Part shown: positions 25,424-33,259 of the stretch, one piece after another
How positions within the stretch are numbered: the first letter of the stretch is position 1
Layout of the letters: each line of letters starts with the position of its first letter
Assembly (NCBI GenBank): GCA_001038565.1
Contig: LFJO01000001.1
Span: forward strand, 246,480-310,479
Length of the DNA stretch: 64,000 nucleotides
Direction of reading: 5' to 3'
Source: Alkalihalobacillus pseudalcaliphilus
GTDB taxonomy: Bacteria > Bacillota > Bacilli > Bacillales > Bacillaceae_D
Notes under the pieces: model-generated
Database searches by the model: none
The model's input: only the letters and a program-made list of their open reading frames with translations
What the model was told of the DNA's origin: nothing
Position numbers and translations under genes: made by a program

Positions 25424-26230
25424 ATGAATCGTAGAATTGGATTTTTAGGCTGTGGAAAGATGGCAAAGGCAATGATTGGTGGGATGGTAGAATCAAAATT
25501 AATTAGTCCTTCCAAAATTTACGCTTCTAATCGTACGATTACAAAGCTTGTTGACGTACACGAAAAGTATGGGATACATATTGCAGAAACGAACATAGAG
25601 CTCGTGCAACATTCAGATATCGTCTTTTTAGCGGTTACCCCTGATCAATATCCGCATGTCATAGAGGAAATAAAGGATGAGCTTAATACTGAAACGATCG
25701 TTGTGTTAATTGCAGGAGGACAGTCTCTTACTGAAAATATGGAGCGTTTTGGGTATGAAGTGAAAATGGTGAAAGCTATGCCTAATACACCTGTACTTGT
25801 CAGAGAAGGAATGTCGACCATCAGTTTTAATTCATATTTAACGGAAGAGGATAAGCGGGATATTATCGCTATTTTTGAAAGCTTTGGCAAAGCAGAAGTC
25901 ATTGATGAGAGAATCATGGATACAGCAAGTGCAGTAGCAGGCTCTTCACCAGCTTTCGTATATATGTATATTGAAGCCTTAGCAGATGCGGCAGTCATGT
26001 ACGGAATGACACGTGAAAAGGCATATGCTGTGACGGCGCAGGCCGTATTAGGTGCTGCCAAAATGGTAGTTGAAACAGGAGAGCATCCAGGGAAGTTAAA
26101 AGATGATGTATGTTCCCCAGGAGGTACCACGATTCAATCAGTAGGTGCCTTAGAAGAACATGGATTCCGCAACGCTGTTATGCAAGCAGTCCATGCGAAT
26201 ATCAGTAAGCTTCGTGAAGGCAAAAACTAA
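25424..26230 (+). CDS. proC: Pyrroline-5-carboxylate reductase
   Basis: A 268-residue NADPH-dependent reductase for the last step of proline synthesis. The N-terminus has the Rossmann motif IGFLGCGKMAKAMIGG; VFLAVTPDQYPHV and VKAMPNTPVLVREGMS follow; the C-terminal dimer and active-site segment contains ASAVAGSSPAFVYMYIEA and the P5CR signature DDVCSPGGTTIQSVGALEEHGFR. Length matches the family. Bacillaceae often hold several ProC copies (ProG, ProH, ProI); which one this is cannot be told. It stands alone, preceded by an ordinary ribosome site, and is followed by family F repeat sequence. Confidence 0.92.
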   Translation: MNRRIGFLGCGKMAKAMIGGMVESKLISPSKIYASNRTITKLVDVHEKYGIHIAETNIELVQHSDIVFLAVTPDQYPHVIEEIKDELNTETIVVLIAGGQSLTENMERFGYEVKMVKAMPNTPVLVREGMSTISFNSYLTEEDKRDIIAIFESFGKAEVIDERIMDTASAVAGSSPAFVYMYIEALADAAVMYGMTREKAYAVTAQAVLGAAKMVVETGEHPGKLKDDVCSPGGTTIQSVGALEEHGFRNAVMQAVHANISKLREGKN

Positions 26231-26269
26231 GCAACAAGATAGCAACTCATCCCAATAAGCATGAAAGAA

Positions 26270-26415
26270 TAATTTTGCCTTTTGATTGGTGGCTCTTCAA
26301 TCAATGTGGATGTTGTAAGAGTGTTTTAGAGCTTGAGAATGAAGCCGGTAACCAGCGAAGTATGTTTTTCGGTAGCGGTGGATCCGCCCATGAGGTTTAG
26401 ATAACTTTCATACAA
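26270..26415. repeat. Family F intergenic repeat ending in CTTTCATACAAA
   Basis: Contains TTGGTGGCTCTTCAATCAAT, then GCTTGAGAATGAAGCCGGTAACC and TTTTTCGGTAGCGG, closing with AACTTTCATACAAA (about 26401-26414). The same blocks occur at 22887-22980 and 62023-62196. It abuts the terminator of the minus-strand gene at 26487. Confidence 0.65.
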
Positions 26416-26416
26416 A

Positions 26417-26454
26417 AACCAACCCCTCTCAATATCTAAAAGGGGTTGGTTCAA
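26417..26454 (-). terminator. Terminator of the molybdate transport operon
   Basis: AACCAACCCCT and AGGGGTTGGTT flank a short loop (TCTCAATATCTAAA). Read on the minus strand the hairpin is followed by TTTTTGTATGAAAG, so the T tract is shared with the adjacent repeat end. Confidence 0.7.
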
Positions 26455-26486
26455 TTAACCACAGAGTTCTATTAACCTTTAGTTTC

Positions 26487-26714
26487 TCAAGTCATCCAAA
26501 TCCTTGCAATATGTAAAGGATTAATTATAGACTTTAATTGTCCATCTGGGTGATATGTCTTGATAGCACTCAATTTCTTAAAATCATAATCAACAGATTC
26601 TAAGTCTTCTATTAAGGCCCGAGTCTCACTTTCCGTTAATTTAAAAGAAAGAGACTGTCCAGCTAACAAAATTTCAGCGATTCCATTTACAGTATTGCCT
26701 TTCTTTTGAAACAT
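26487..26714 (-). CDS. Unknown small protein downstream of modB
   Basis: A soluble product of about 75 residues (FQKKGNTVNGIAEILLAG, SFKLTESETRALIEDLESV, YDFKKLSAIKTYHPDGQ). I do not recognise the family. It has mixed alpha/beta character, no signal peptide and no membrane segment. The ATG at 26714 is taken as start; TTG codons at 26717 and 26720 are nearer to AAAGGAG and are possible. It is the third gene of the minus-strand modA-modB transcript, 24 bases after modB, so a link with molybdate uptake is possible but not shown. Confidence 0.6.
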   Translation of the reverse strand: MFQKKGNTVNGIAEILLAGQSLSFKLTESETRALIEDLESVDYDFKKLSAIKTYHPDGQLKSIINPLHIARIWMT

Positions 26715-26737
26715 CAACAATTATCTCCTTTTTCTAA

Positions 26738-27397
26738 TTAATATCGTCTCCTCAATAAATTCACCATCATCAACATGCCAAAGGATATCAATAATATGAC
26801 GATCACCCATTGCCAGGCAAGAGTCATATTGCCGCTGTCCATCGCTACATAAATAGCAGTTGGAATCGTTTGGGTACGTCCAGGAAGATTACCAGCAAAC
26901 ATTAACGTAGCTCCAAACTCACCAAGAGCACGTGCAAAACTTAAGATACCACCAGAAATAATCGCTTTAGCCGCTAATGGCAACGTAATAAACGAAAACA
27001 CTTTAAATTCATTCGCACCATCGACACGAGCAGCGTTTTCAATATCACGATTAATCGTCTCAAAGCCAGCTACCGCGGATTGATACATGAGTGGAAAAGC
27101 AACCACTGTAGCGGCAATAATAGCGGCTGTAGTTGTAAATATGATTGGCTGCCCGCTTATCGTTTCAATCAATTGTCCAACGAATGAATGTCGACCGAAC
27201 ACGATAATGAGCAAGAAGCCAACCACTGAAGGCGGTAATACTAATGGTAGTAAAAGCAATGTGTCAATCAGTGATTTACCTTTAAATGAACGATGAGCCA
27301 TCCATTTTGCAACCAAAGTACCAACAATAAGGACGATTATGAGAGCTAAGGAGGCAACAGTTAAAGAAAGCTGAACAGGTGTCCAAAAATCCGTCAT
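26738..27397 (-). CDS. modB: Molybdate ABC transporter permease
   Basis: A 219-residue permease with five hydrophobic segments, the usual size of ModB. Typical segments are TLLLLPLVLPPSVVGFLLII, TAAIIAATVVAFPLMYQS, the EAA loop ENAARVDGANEFKVFSFITLP and ALGEFGATLMFAGNLPGRTQTIP. It forms the channel for molybdate import with the ModA lipoprotein encoded immediately before it (one base apart). No ModC ATPase gene is present, so the ATPase must come from elsewhere, an arrangement I recall from B. subtilis yvgL-yvgM. Confidence 0.9.
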   Translation of the reverse strand: MTDFWTPVQLSLTVASLALIIVLIVGTLVAKWMAHRSFKGKSLIDTLLLLPLVLPPSVVGFLLIIVFGRHSFVGQLIETISGQPIIFTTTAAIIAATVVAFPLMYQSAVAGFETINRDIENAARVDGANEFKVFSFITLPLAAKAIISGGILSFARALGEFGATLMFAGNLPGRTQTIPTAIYVAMDSGNMTLAWQWVIVILLISFGMLMMVNLLRRRY

Positions 27398-27398
27398 A

Positions 27399-28196
27399 TT
27401 AATTCAGCAGATTCGAAAATCCGTAGCTTTCTAAAATTTCTAGAGCTGCGTCCGTTTGTAAATACTCATAGAAAATAAATGCCTCATCTGAGTTTGTACT
27501 TGTATTAATAACCCCTACAGGGTAAATGACGGGTGCATGTGTATCGGAATCAGCTAGCTCTACAATATTTACTTTATCAGAAATAAGAGCATCGGTATGA
27601 TACACAATCCCAGCCTCTACATTGCCTGTTTCTACATATGTTAACACCTGTCTCACGTCCTTAGCGAAAACGACCTTATCTTTTATAGTAGACCAAATAT
27701 TGAGATTTTCAAGTGATTCCTTTGCATATTTCCCAGCTGGAACAGACTCTGGTGTACCAATTGAAATGCTTTCCGCTTTTGTTAAATCAGAAAATCCCTC
27801 CATTTTATTTGGATATTCAGTCGGTGTGACTAAAACGATGGAATTGCCAACAAGATCAATCCCATTCTCTTCATTAATTAAACCTTCTTCAATTAAATCA
27901 TGGAATTTATCCTCTGCTGCAGAAAAGAATAAGTCTGCTGGTGCACCTTGTGAGATTTGCTGTTGCAAAGTCCCTGAGCTCCCAAAATTAAATAGTAACT
28001 GTATATGTGGATATTCTTCCTCAAAACTCGCTTGAATCTCAGTCAGAGCATCGCTTAAGCTTGCTGCTGCGGAGATTGTTAATTCAACGCCGCTTGAATC
28101 AGCGTCTTCTTGTTCAGACGATGTATCTGGTTCTTCTGTTGAACAAGCAAATAGTAATAATGTACATAAATAGATAATAGATAATAACTTTTTCAT
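27399..28196 (-). CDS. modA: Molybdate-binding lipoprotein
   Basis: A 265-residue periplasmic-type binding protein held by lipid outside the membrane. The signal peptide ends in LLLFACS (Cys near residue 18), followed by an acidic Ser/Glu linker. ELTISAAASLSDALTEI is the ModA oxyanion-binding opening, and GSSGTLQQQISQGAPADLFFSA and NSIVLVTP are equally typical. It captures molybdate (or tungstate) for ModB. Start ATG at 28196 follows AGGAGGAAGAA. It is divergent from the HTH-PBP regulator, with repeated TATAACT sites in the shared control region. Confidence 0.92.
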   Translation of the reverse strand: MKKLLSIIYLCTLLLFACSTEEPDTSSEQEDADSSGVELTISAAASLSDALTEIQASFEEEYPHIQLLFNFGSSGTLQQQISQGAPADLFFSAAEDKFHDLIEEGLINEENGIDLVGNSIVLVTPTEYPNKMEGFSDLTKAESISIGTPESVPAGKYAKESLENLNIWSTIKDKVVFAKDVRQVLTYVETGNVEAGIVYHTDALISDKVNIVELADSDTHAPVIYPVGVINTSTNSDEAFIFYEYLQTDAALEILESYGFSNLLN

Positions 28197-28220
28197 TTCT
28201 TCCTCCTAAATCGAACCACT

Positions 28221-28266
28221 TATAACTGGATATAACTAATCATAATCTATTATAACTAATTATAAT
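28221..28266. promoter_or_regulatory. TATAACT repeat operator between modA and its regulator
   Basis: TATAACT occurs at 28221, 28231 and 28251, that is at 10- and 20-base steps, so all on one face of the helix. The last two are part of TATAACTAAT direct repeats followed by CATAAT and TATAAT. This divergent region is the natural binding site for the regulator at 28348. Confidence 0.5.
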
Positions 28267-28347
28267 GAAAAAGCTAGAAGCAGTTTAAAATCATAGTTTG
28301 CTCTTCTGTCTTTTATGATTAAAATATAGAGAGGAGGATGATTGAAG

Positions 28348-29286
28348 ATGGAACAAGATATTTCTTATACAGTAGAAGAAGTTGCAAATCTTTTAAAGGT
28401 ATCAAAACTAACGGTATATGACTTACTAAAAAAAGGAACGTTACCATCCTTTAAGGTGGGTAGGCAGATGCGTATCCAAGCAAAAGACTTACAGCTATTT
28501 ATAAATGGAAAACAGTCGAATAATCATCTACCTCAAAAAGAATCAAATCAACAAATGCATGTACAAAACCAAACTCAAACAAAACGAAGAGTTGTCATCA
28601 GTGGACAAGATCTCGTTTTAGATATGTTAGGTAAACAACTCGATAAGCTCGGCTCCTTCGTCTCGTTACGATCAAATGAAGGTAGTCTAAATGGGTTAAT
28701 TAGTATGTATAAAGATGAATGTGACATCGTTAGCTTACATATGTTTGACGCCGAGACAGGAACGTATAACCTACCTTATGTGAATCGAATTTTAGTAGGG
28801 CACTCTTATATGGTGCTCAACCTTTTATCTAGAAATGCAGGTTTGATGGTAAGTAAAAGCAATCCTTTACACCTTCAAAACTGGACAGATTTACAGGGGA
28901 ATAACATTAGATTTATTAATCGGGAAGTGGGCTCAGGGGCAAGAATTTTACTAGAGGAACAGCTGAAGCTTTATCACATCCAACCTAGTCAAGTACATGG
29001 TTACCATCATGTTGAATCTAGTCATTTAGCGGTTGCTTCCGCTATTGCAGCCGGTAAAGCAGATGTTGGGGTCGGCATTGAAAAAGTGGCTAAGCTTGTG
29101 GATCTTGAATTTATTCCTTTAATCAAAGAGAGATATGATATCGTCATTAGAAAAACGTTGGAAAATGAAGTACTTCTCCAACAAATTCAGAAAATCGTTA
29201 CGAACCCCGATTTTATTAAAGAAATTCAATCGTTAGGCAATTATGATACGAGTTTAACGGGCGAAGTGATCTTTGAAACAGAGTAA
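28348..29286 (+). CDS. Excisionase-type HTH plus substrate-binding-domain regulator (molybdate)
   Basis: A 312-residue regulator. Residues about 1-55 are a MerR/excisionase HTH (YTVEEVANLLKVSKLTVYDLLKKG and FKVGRQMRIQ). A linker rich in Gln follows, then from about residue 85 a periplasmic-binding-like domain (PF12727 type) with VISGQDLVLDMLGKQL, INREVGSGARILLEEQL and AAGKADVGVGIEKVA. Such proteins sense molybdate or molybdopterin and control modAB; I recall YvgK of B. subtilis as the counterpart. ATG 28348 is preferred over the TTG at 28342; GAGGAGG lies upstream. Confidence 0.82.
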   Translation: MEQDISYTVEEVANLLKVSKLTVYDLLKKGTLPSFKVGRQMRIQAKDLQLFINGKQSNNHLPQKESNQQMHVQNQTQTKRRVVISGQDLVLDMLGKQLDKLGSFVSLRSNEGSLNGLISMYKDECDIVSLHMFDAETGTYNLPYVNRILVGHSYMVLNLLSRNAGLMVSKSNPLHLQNWTDLQGNNIRFINREVGSGARILLEEQLKLYHIQPSQVHGYHHVESSHLAVASAIAAGKADVGVGIEKVAKLVDLEFIPLIKERYDIVIRKTLENEVLLQQIQKIVTNPDFIKEIQSLGNYDTSLTGEVIFETE

Positions 29287-29388
29287 TTCAAGGCAGGGAG
29301 TTATAAAAATTAACAAACGTGTTAGTCGATAATTCTGATACAGGAACATCATAACGTATATTTATTTTAGAAAGTTTTTGAGGAATTA

Positions 29389-30477
29389 ATGATGAGTATA
29401 AATGAAATGATCATATATGTATTAGCTTTTTTTCTTGTTATAGGTGCTTTGGACCATATTTTGGGTAATAAGTTCGGTTTAGGGGAGAGATTTAGAGATG
29501 GATTTGTGGCGATGGGGCCACTAGCGTTAGTGATTGTAGGTATTGTCTCATTAGCCCCTGTCATAGCTAACTTTTTAGTTCCAATTGTAAGTCCATTGTA
29601 TGTATTTATTGGGGCTGACCCCGCGACTTTTGCCAATACGATATTAGCTCTTGATATGGGGGGATATGCATTAGCTGAGGAGATGGCCAAATCAGAGGAT
29701 GCCGGATTATTTGCTTGGGTATTTCTTGGCACAATGCTTGGACCTACCATTGCTTTTTCGATTCCGGTAGCATTAGGAATGATCGAGAAGCAAGATTACC
29801 AATTTTTTGCAAAGGGAATTCTGATTGGTCTCTGCACAATTCCAATTGGTTCATTTATTGGAGGGATAGTAGCCGGATTTGATTGGAGTATGATGGCAAG
29901 AAACTTAGTTATCCCTGTTCTCATTTCGCTGTTCATTATGGCGGGCTTACTCTTTTTTATGAAGCATATGATCAAGCTGTTTCATTATTTTGGCACTGCG
30001 ATTAAAGTTGTGGCTATTATTGGTTTAGTCGCGATATCTTTTGAAACACTAACTGGATTTGTGATGATTCCCGGTCTAGCACCATTAGAGGCTGGAATTC
30101 AAACGGTTGGATTGATTGCTATTGTCTTAGCGGGTGCATTTCCGTTCGTTGCTGTTTTAACAAAAGTATTGGCGAAACCACTCAAGGGAATGGGAGCGAT
30201 TATTCACTTAAATGATAAATCTACGGCTGGATTAATTGCTTCCTTGGCTCATATCATTCCTATGCTCGTTTTATTAAAAGAAATGGATGAACGAGGTAAG
30301 GTTGTGAACATCGCGTTTGCTGTGAGTGGAGCTTTTGTATTTGGTGGTCACTTAGGATTTGTAGCCAGTGTCAATCAGGAAATGGTTATGGCAATGATTA
30401 TTGGTAAATTAACTGCTGGAGTTTGTGCGGTTTTACTCGCTTTACTTTTCACTAGGAACCGCAATGTTTTAACGTGA
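29389..30477 (+). CDS. eutH: Ethanolamine utilisation transporter EutH
   Basis: A 362-residue membrane protein with about ten helices. The segments DHILGNKFGLGERFRDGFVAMGPLALVIVG, LALDMGGYALAEEMA, GFVMIPGLAPLEAGIQTVG and VSGAFVFGGHLGFVASV are characteristic of EutH, the proposed ethanolamine permease. There is no eut enzyme or microcompartment gene nearby, so it is an orphan; it might supply ethanolamine to EutBC encoded elsewhere or carry a related amine. The ATG at 29389 has GAGG five bases upstream. The neighbouring mod and pspC genes give no functional clue. Confidence 0.88.
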   Translation: MMSINEMIIYVLAFFLVIGALDHILGNKFGLGERFRDGFVAMGPLALVIVGIVSLAPVIANFLVPIVSPLYVFIGADPATFANTILALDMGGYALAEEMAKSEDAGLFAWVFLGTMLGPTIAFSIPVALGMIEKQDYQFFAKGILIGLCTIPIGSFIGGIVAGFDWSMMARNLVIPVLISLFIMAGLLFFMKHMIKLFHYFGTAIKVVAIIGLVAISFETLTGFVMIPGLAPLEAGIQTVGLIAIVLAGAFPFVAVLTKVLAKPLKGMGAIIHLNDKSTAGLIASLAHIIPMLVLLKEMDERGKVVNIAFAVSGAFVFGGHLGFVASVNQEMVMAMIIGKLTAGVCAVLLALLFTRNRNVLT

Positions 30478-30552
30478 AAGTTAAGAAGAACGAGGGTTTT
30501 GCTTTTTTAATATTGAATAAAGATTTATGAAAATGAAAGTTAGGGTTATGAA

Positions 30553-30732
30553 TTGGCTAAGAAATTAATAAGGTCTTCTACAGATAGAACGATTGCAGGG
30601 GTTTGCGGAGGAATTGCTGAGTTTTTAGGGATATCTTCATTAGGAGTTCGATTGATTTTTATCATTTTGCCAATGAATCTCCTTATCTATGTTATTTTAA
30701 TCAATACGATACCTGATAGTCTGCCTCTTTAA
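30553..30732 (+). CDS. Small PspC-domain membrane protein
   Basis: A 59-residue protein starting at a TTG with AGGG seven bases upstream (30542-30545). Its sequence KKLIRSSTDRTIAGVCGGIAE, then FLGISSLGVRLIFIILPMNL and a hydrophobic C-terminus is the classic single PspC domain: a basic N-terminal strand, the AGVCGGIAEFLG core and one membrane helix. PspC-domain proteins of Bacillus are linked to envelope stress sensing. It lies 75 bases after eutH and has its own terminator. Easy to miss because of length and start codon. Confidence 0.82.
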   Translation: MAKKLIRSSTDRTIAGVCGGIAEFLGISSLGVRLIFIILPMNLLIYVILINTIPDSLPL

Positions 30733-30763
30733 GTGTGAAGTGAGCAGTAGTGTTCGTAACAAC

Positions 30764-30800
30764 AATAAACTAGCCATCAATAGGCTAGTTTATTATTTTT
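30764..30800. terminator. Terminator after the PspC gene
   Basis: AATAAACTAGCC (30764-30775) pairs perfectly with GGCTAGTTTATT (30783-30794), followed by ATTTTTATT. Confidence 0.85.
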
Positions 30801-30886
30801 ATTGGTGTGGTGCACAGTTCTTTAGAAAATGATCTATCTTCATAAAAAGCCACAATTAAAGAGTGAAGCTGTACGTTCATTTTAGC

Positions 30887-31498
30887 TTACTTTCTTCTAA
30901 AACGTTTTAAGATAAAGAGAATCACGACAAATATAATAAGCGAGGCAAGCACGATATAAATGACTTTGGCATAGGCATCAAAATAAATGAGGGCAGAGTC
31001 CCATGATTCCCCTACCTTGGCCCCGACCATAACAATCAATGTGTTCCAAAGTAATGAACCTACGGTCGATAACACGATGAAAAGTAAAAGGTTCATTTTA
31101 GCCATTCCTGCTGGTATCGATATGATACTACGGAGTAAAGGGACTAGTCGACAGAAGAAAACAGCCCAAGGTCCAAAGCGTGTGAACCAATCATTGGCAC
31201 GATATAAGTCGTTTCTCTTTAAACGAATGAAGTGTCCGTAACGGTCGATGAGTTTTTCTAGTCGTTCCACCCCTAAAAAAGAACCAATCCAGTATAAAAT
31301 CACGGCGCCAATCAATGAGCCTATTGTGGCAAAAGTGATAACGCCTGTTAGGGTCATGTCTGATTGGGTAGTCATAAAACCACCGAATGATAAGATAATT
31401 TCAGACGGTATAGGTGGAAATAGATTTTCGACAGCAATTAAAATGAGAATGCCGATATATCCGAGATCTTCCATGAGTTGAATCATCCAGGTTTCCAT
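30887..31498 (-). CDS. DedA family (VTT domain) membrane protein
   Basis: A 203-residue protein of the DedA/SNARE-associated family. It opens with YIGILILIAVENLFPPIPSEIILSFGG, the re-entrant loop characteristic of the family; FTRFGPWAVFFCRLVPLLRSIISIPAGMAKM carries the conserved Arg residues, and LLWNTLIVMVGAKVGESW the late glycine. Relatives (UptA, PetA/DedA) help recycle undecaprenyl phosphate or phosphatidylethanolamine across the membrane. Start ATG 31498 follows AAAGGAGAAC. It is convergent with the PspC gene and divergent from the M23 lipoprotein operon. Its exact lipid is not deducible here. Confidence 0.9.
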   Translation of the reverse strand: METWMIQLMEDLGYIGILILIAVENLFPPIPSEIILSFGGFMTTQSDMTLTGVITFATIGSLIGAVILYWIGSFLGVERLEKLIDRYGHFIRLKRNDLYRANDWFTRFGPWAVFFCRLVPLLRSIISIPAGMAKMNLLLFIVLSTVGSLLWNTLIVMVGAKVGESWDSALIYFDAYAKVIYIVLASLIIFVVILFILKRFRRK

Positions 31499-31785
31499 TT
31501 ATGTTCTCCTTTGAACGGATAGTTACTGCTCATACTTACGTTTGGATCATAGATTGTCGCTGCCGAAATCATGAATCGAGTTAATCGCGAAGTGTTAGGT
31601 CGATTGGGTTTGGTCTGCCCTGCTATATTGTGTATCTTCGTTCCGAGTTAAGCCCTTCGGATATTCCATTAATGGTTGTCCTTTTCCCTTATGTAAATAG
31701 TATACGATGCTTGTAACGTAATCATGAATAATTTGTTAAAAGTGAGTAAATTAAATGTGTAAAAGGTTATGAAATATCCGATTAT
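31499..31785. other. Intergenic region between dedA and the M23 operon
   Basis: No gene seen. It carries the upstream sequence of the DedA gene on the minus strand and, at its right end, leads into the ECF-type promoter at 31786. I see no repeat-family sequence here. Confidence 0.5.
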
Positions 31786-31813
31786 TGAAACCTCTTTTAA
31801 GATAATTCGTACA
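31786..31813 (+). promoter_or_regulatory. ECF-sigma-type promoter of the M23/ABC operon
   Basis: TGAAAC (31786-31791), a 16-base spacer and CGTACA (31808-31813) match the form used by SigW/SigM/SigX of Bacillus (TGAAAC-N16-CGTA). It lies 33 bases ahead of the ATG at 31847. No sigma-A promoter of equal quality is visible. Confidence 0.6.
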
Positions 31814-31846
31814 GTAGTGTAATGCTTAATCGAGAGGAATGATCAG

Positions 31847-32800
31847 ATGAGATGGATAAAGTGGTTCATTGTGTTAGGATTTGTTTTAGTTGCAACAGCG
31901 TGTACCGAAAAAACAGATGAAGAAAAGGGGAATGATGAGATGAGTTTTGAAAGTGAGCAGTTTGGTGAACTTTTTTTAAAAGGTGATTTTGAGCGTATTT
32001 ATGGACAGACGAGTGGAGCGTTCCAAGAAGCTGTTAGCTTTGGAGAATTTGAATCTTTAGGCATTCAATGGAATGAAGGAGTCAATGAATATGAGCAAAT
32101 TAAGTCTTTATCGTTTCAAGGTTTAGATGAATCATTATGGCTAAGTGATACAAAGGATAAAGGAATTCGTGTTTATTTTGACGAAGAAAGTACGATTCAG
32201 GGGCTACAAGTATTACCGATTACAAACGAGATTAGTGATGCAGAGTTTGCGACTAAAAATACATATCAGTATCCAATCAATGAGGAGATGTTTGTATTCT
32301 GGGGTGGTCACAACGAGCTGGTTAATTATCATTATGCGTTAGAATCACAGCGTTATGCCTATGATCTTGTCCAAGTGGAGGACCGTTTTACTTACGAGGG
32401 ATCTGGAACTGAGAATGAGAATTATTTTGTATTTGGAAAGGAAGTTCTGGCTCCTTTAGAAGGAATTGTTGTTTCGATCGAGAATTCCATATATGATAAC
32501 CAGCCAAATATCGAAATGAATGCAGAACAACCATTAGGTAATTATGTCATCATTAAACACCAACATGATGAATATAGTGTACTTGCTCATTTTAAAGAAG
32601 GAAGTATTGTTGTTCAAGAAGGAGATGAGGTTGAGTCAGGACAACTGCTAGGCTTAGTTGGCAACTCCGGCAATTCTAGTGAACCACATATTCATTATCA
32701 TGTGTCCAATGATGAAAGTGGTCTGGCAGGACAGTCATTAAATATTCAGTTTGTTGCTGAACAACAAGTGGAGCGTGGTGATCAAATAACAGGTTTTTAG
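31847..32800 (+). CDS. M23 family peptidase lipoprotein with N-terminal DUF3887-like domain
   Basis: A 317-residue surface lipoprotein. The signal peptide ends in LVATAC (Cys near residue 19). Residues about 30-125 resemble the NTF2-like DUF3887 domain (FGELFLKGDFERIYGQTS). The rest is an M23 metallopeptidase: the first His and Asp in NYHYALESQRYAYDLV, and the HxH motif in SSEPHIHYHVS, with GNSGNS before it. All zinc ligands appear intact. It should cut peptidoglycan peptides outside the cell. It begins an operon with a membrane protein and an ABC exporter, under an ECF-type promoter, which suggests an envelope-stress role. Confidence 0.85.
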   Translation: MRWIKWFIVLGFVLVATACTEKTDEEKGNDEMSFESEQFGELFLKGDFERIYGQTSGAFQEAVSFGEFESLGIQWNEGVNEYEQIKSLSFQGLDESLWLSDTKDKGIRVYFDEESTIQGLQVLPITNEISDAEFATKNTYQYPINEEMFVFWGGHNELVNYHYALESQRYAYDLVQVEDRFTYEGSGTENENYFVFGKEVLAPLEGIVVSIENSIYDNQPNIEMNAEQPLGNYVIIKHQHDEYSVLAHFKEGSIVVQEGDEVESGQLLGLVGNSGNSSEPHIHYHVSNDESGLAGQSLNIQFVAEQQVERGDQITGF

Positions 32801-32818
32801 ATAGAAAGGGGTGATTCA

Positions 32819-33259
32819 TTGACTTTTAAAGCGAACTATCATGGCTGGCCCATATATGTGTTAATCTTTCTTGTTGCTATACAGCTGTTATTGCAAGTCA
32901 TATCTTTACGGAATGAGTACCCAATGGGTCACCCTATTTTTATTTGGATGTACAGCCTTTTACTCCTTGCCCTCATTAGCTTTTTCTTTGTGAAATTTCA
33001 GTTCAATGTGCTAGATAAGAGGCTTGTATTTTTAATTATTTTATGTGGGATGCCCATTTATCATCAAAGGGCTAATCGGCAGGACATCACAGAAATCGAC
33101 TTCCTTAAAAAAGGCTCAATTCTTATTAAACGTAAAAAAGGGCTTAATTGGAGATTAATGAGGTTATATCCGAATGGTATTCAGAATAATTTGTTAAATT
33201 GGGCGATGAGAAATCGAGTAACAGTCAGACATGTAGAGGGGGAGGTACGTAGTGATTGA
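32819..33259 (+). CDS. Membrane protein with two helices and a PH-like C-terminal part
   Basis: A 146-residue protein starting at a TTG behind AAAGGGG. Two hydrophobic helices occupy about residues 12-30 and 42-60; the remainder (NVLDKRLVFLIIL, RQDITEIDFLKKGSILIKRKKG) looks like a short beta-rich domain of the bacterial PH type, though I do not recognise a named family. It overlaps the ABC ATPase start by eight bases, which indicates translational coupling and a role in the same exporter or stress unit. Function unknown. Confidence 0.65.
   Translation: MTFKANYHGWPIYVLIFLVAIQLLLQVISLRNEYPMGHPIFIWMYSLLLLALISFFFVKFQFNVLDKRLVFLIILCGMPIYHQRANRQDITEIDFLKKGSILIKRKKGLNWRLMRLYPNGIQNNLLNWAMRNRVTVRHVEGEVRSD

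Noticed and set aside
25645..26130. 161-residue minus-strand frame inside proC
   Set aside because: Antisense shadow of a well-supported gene.
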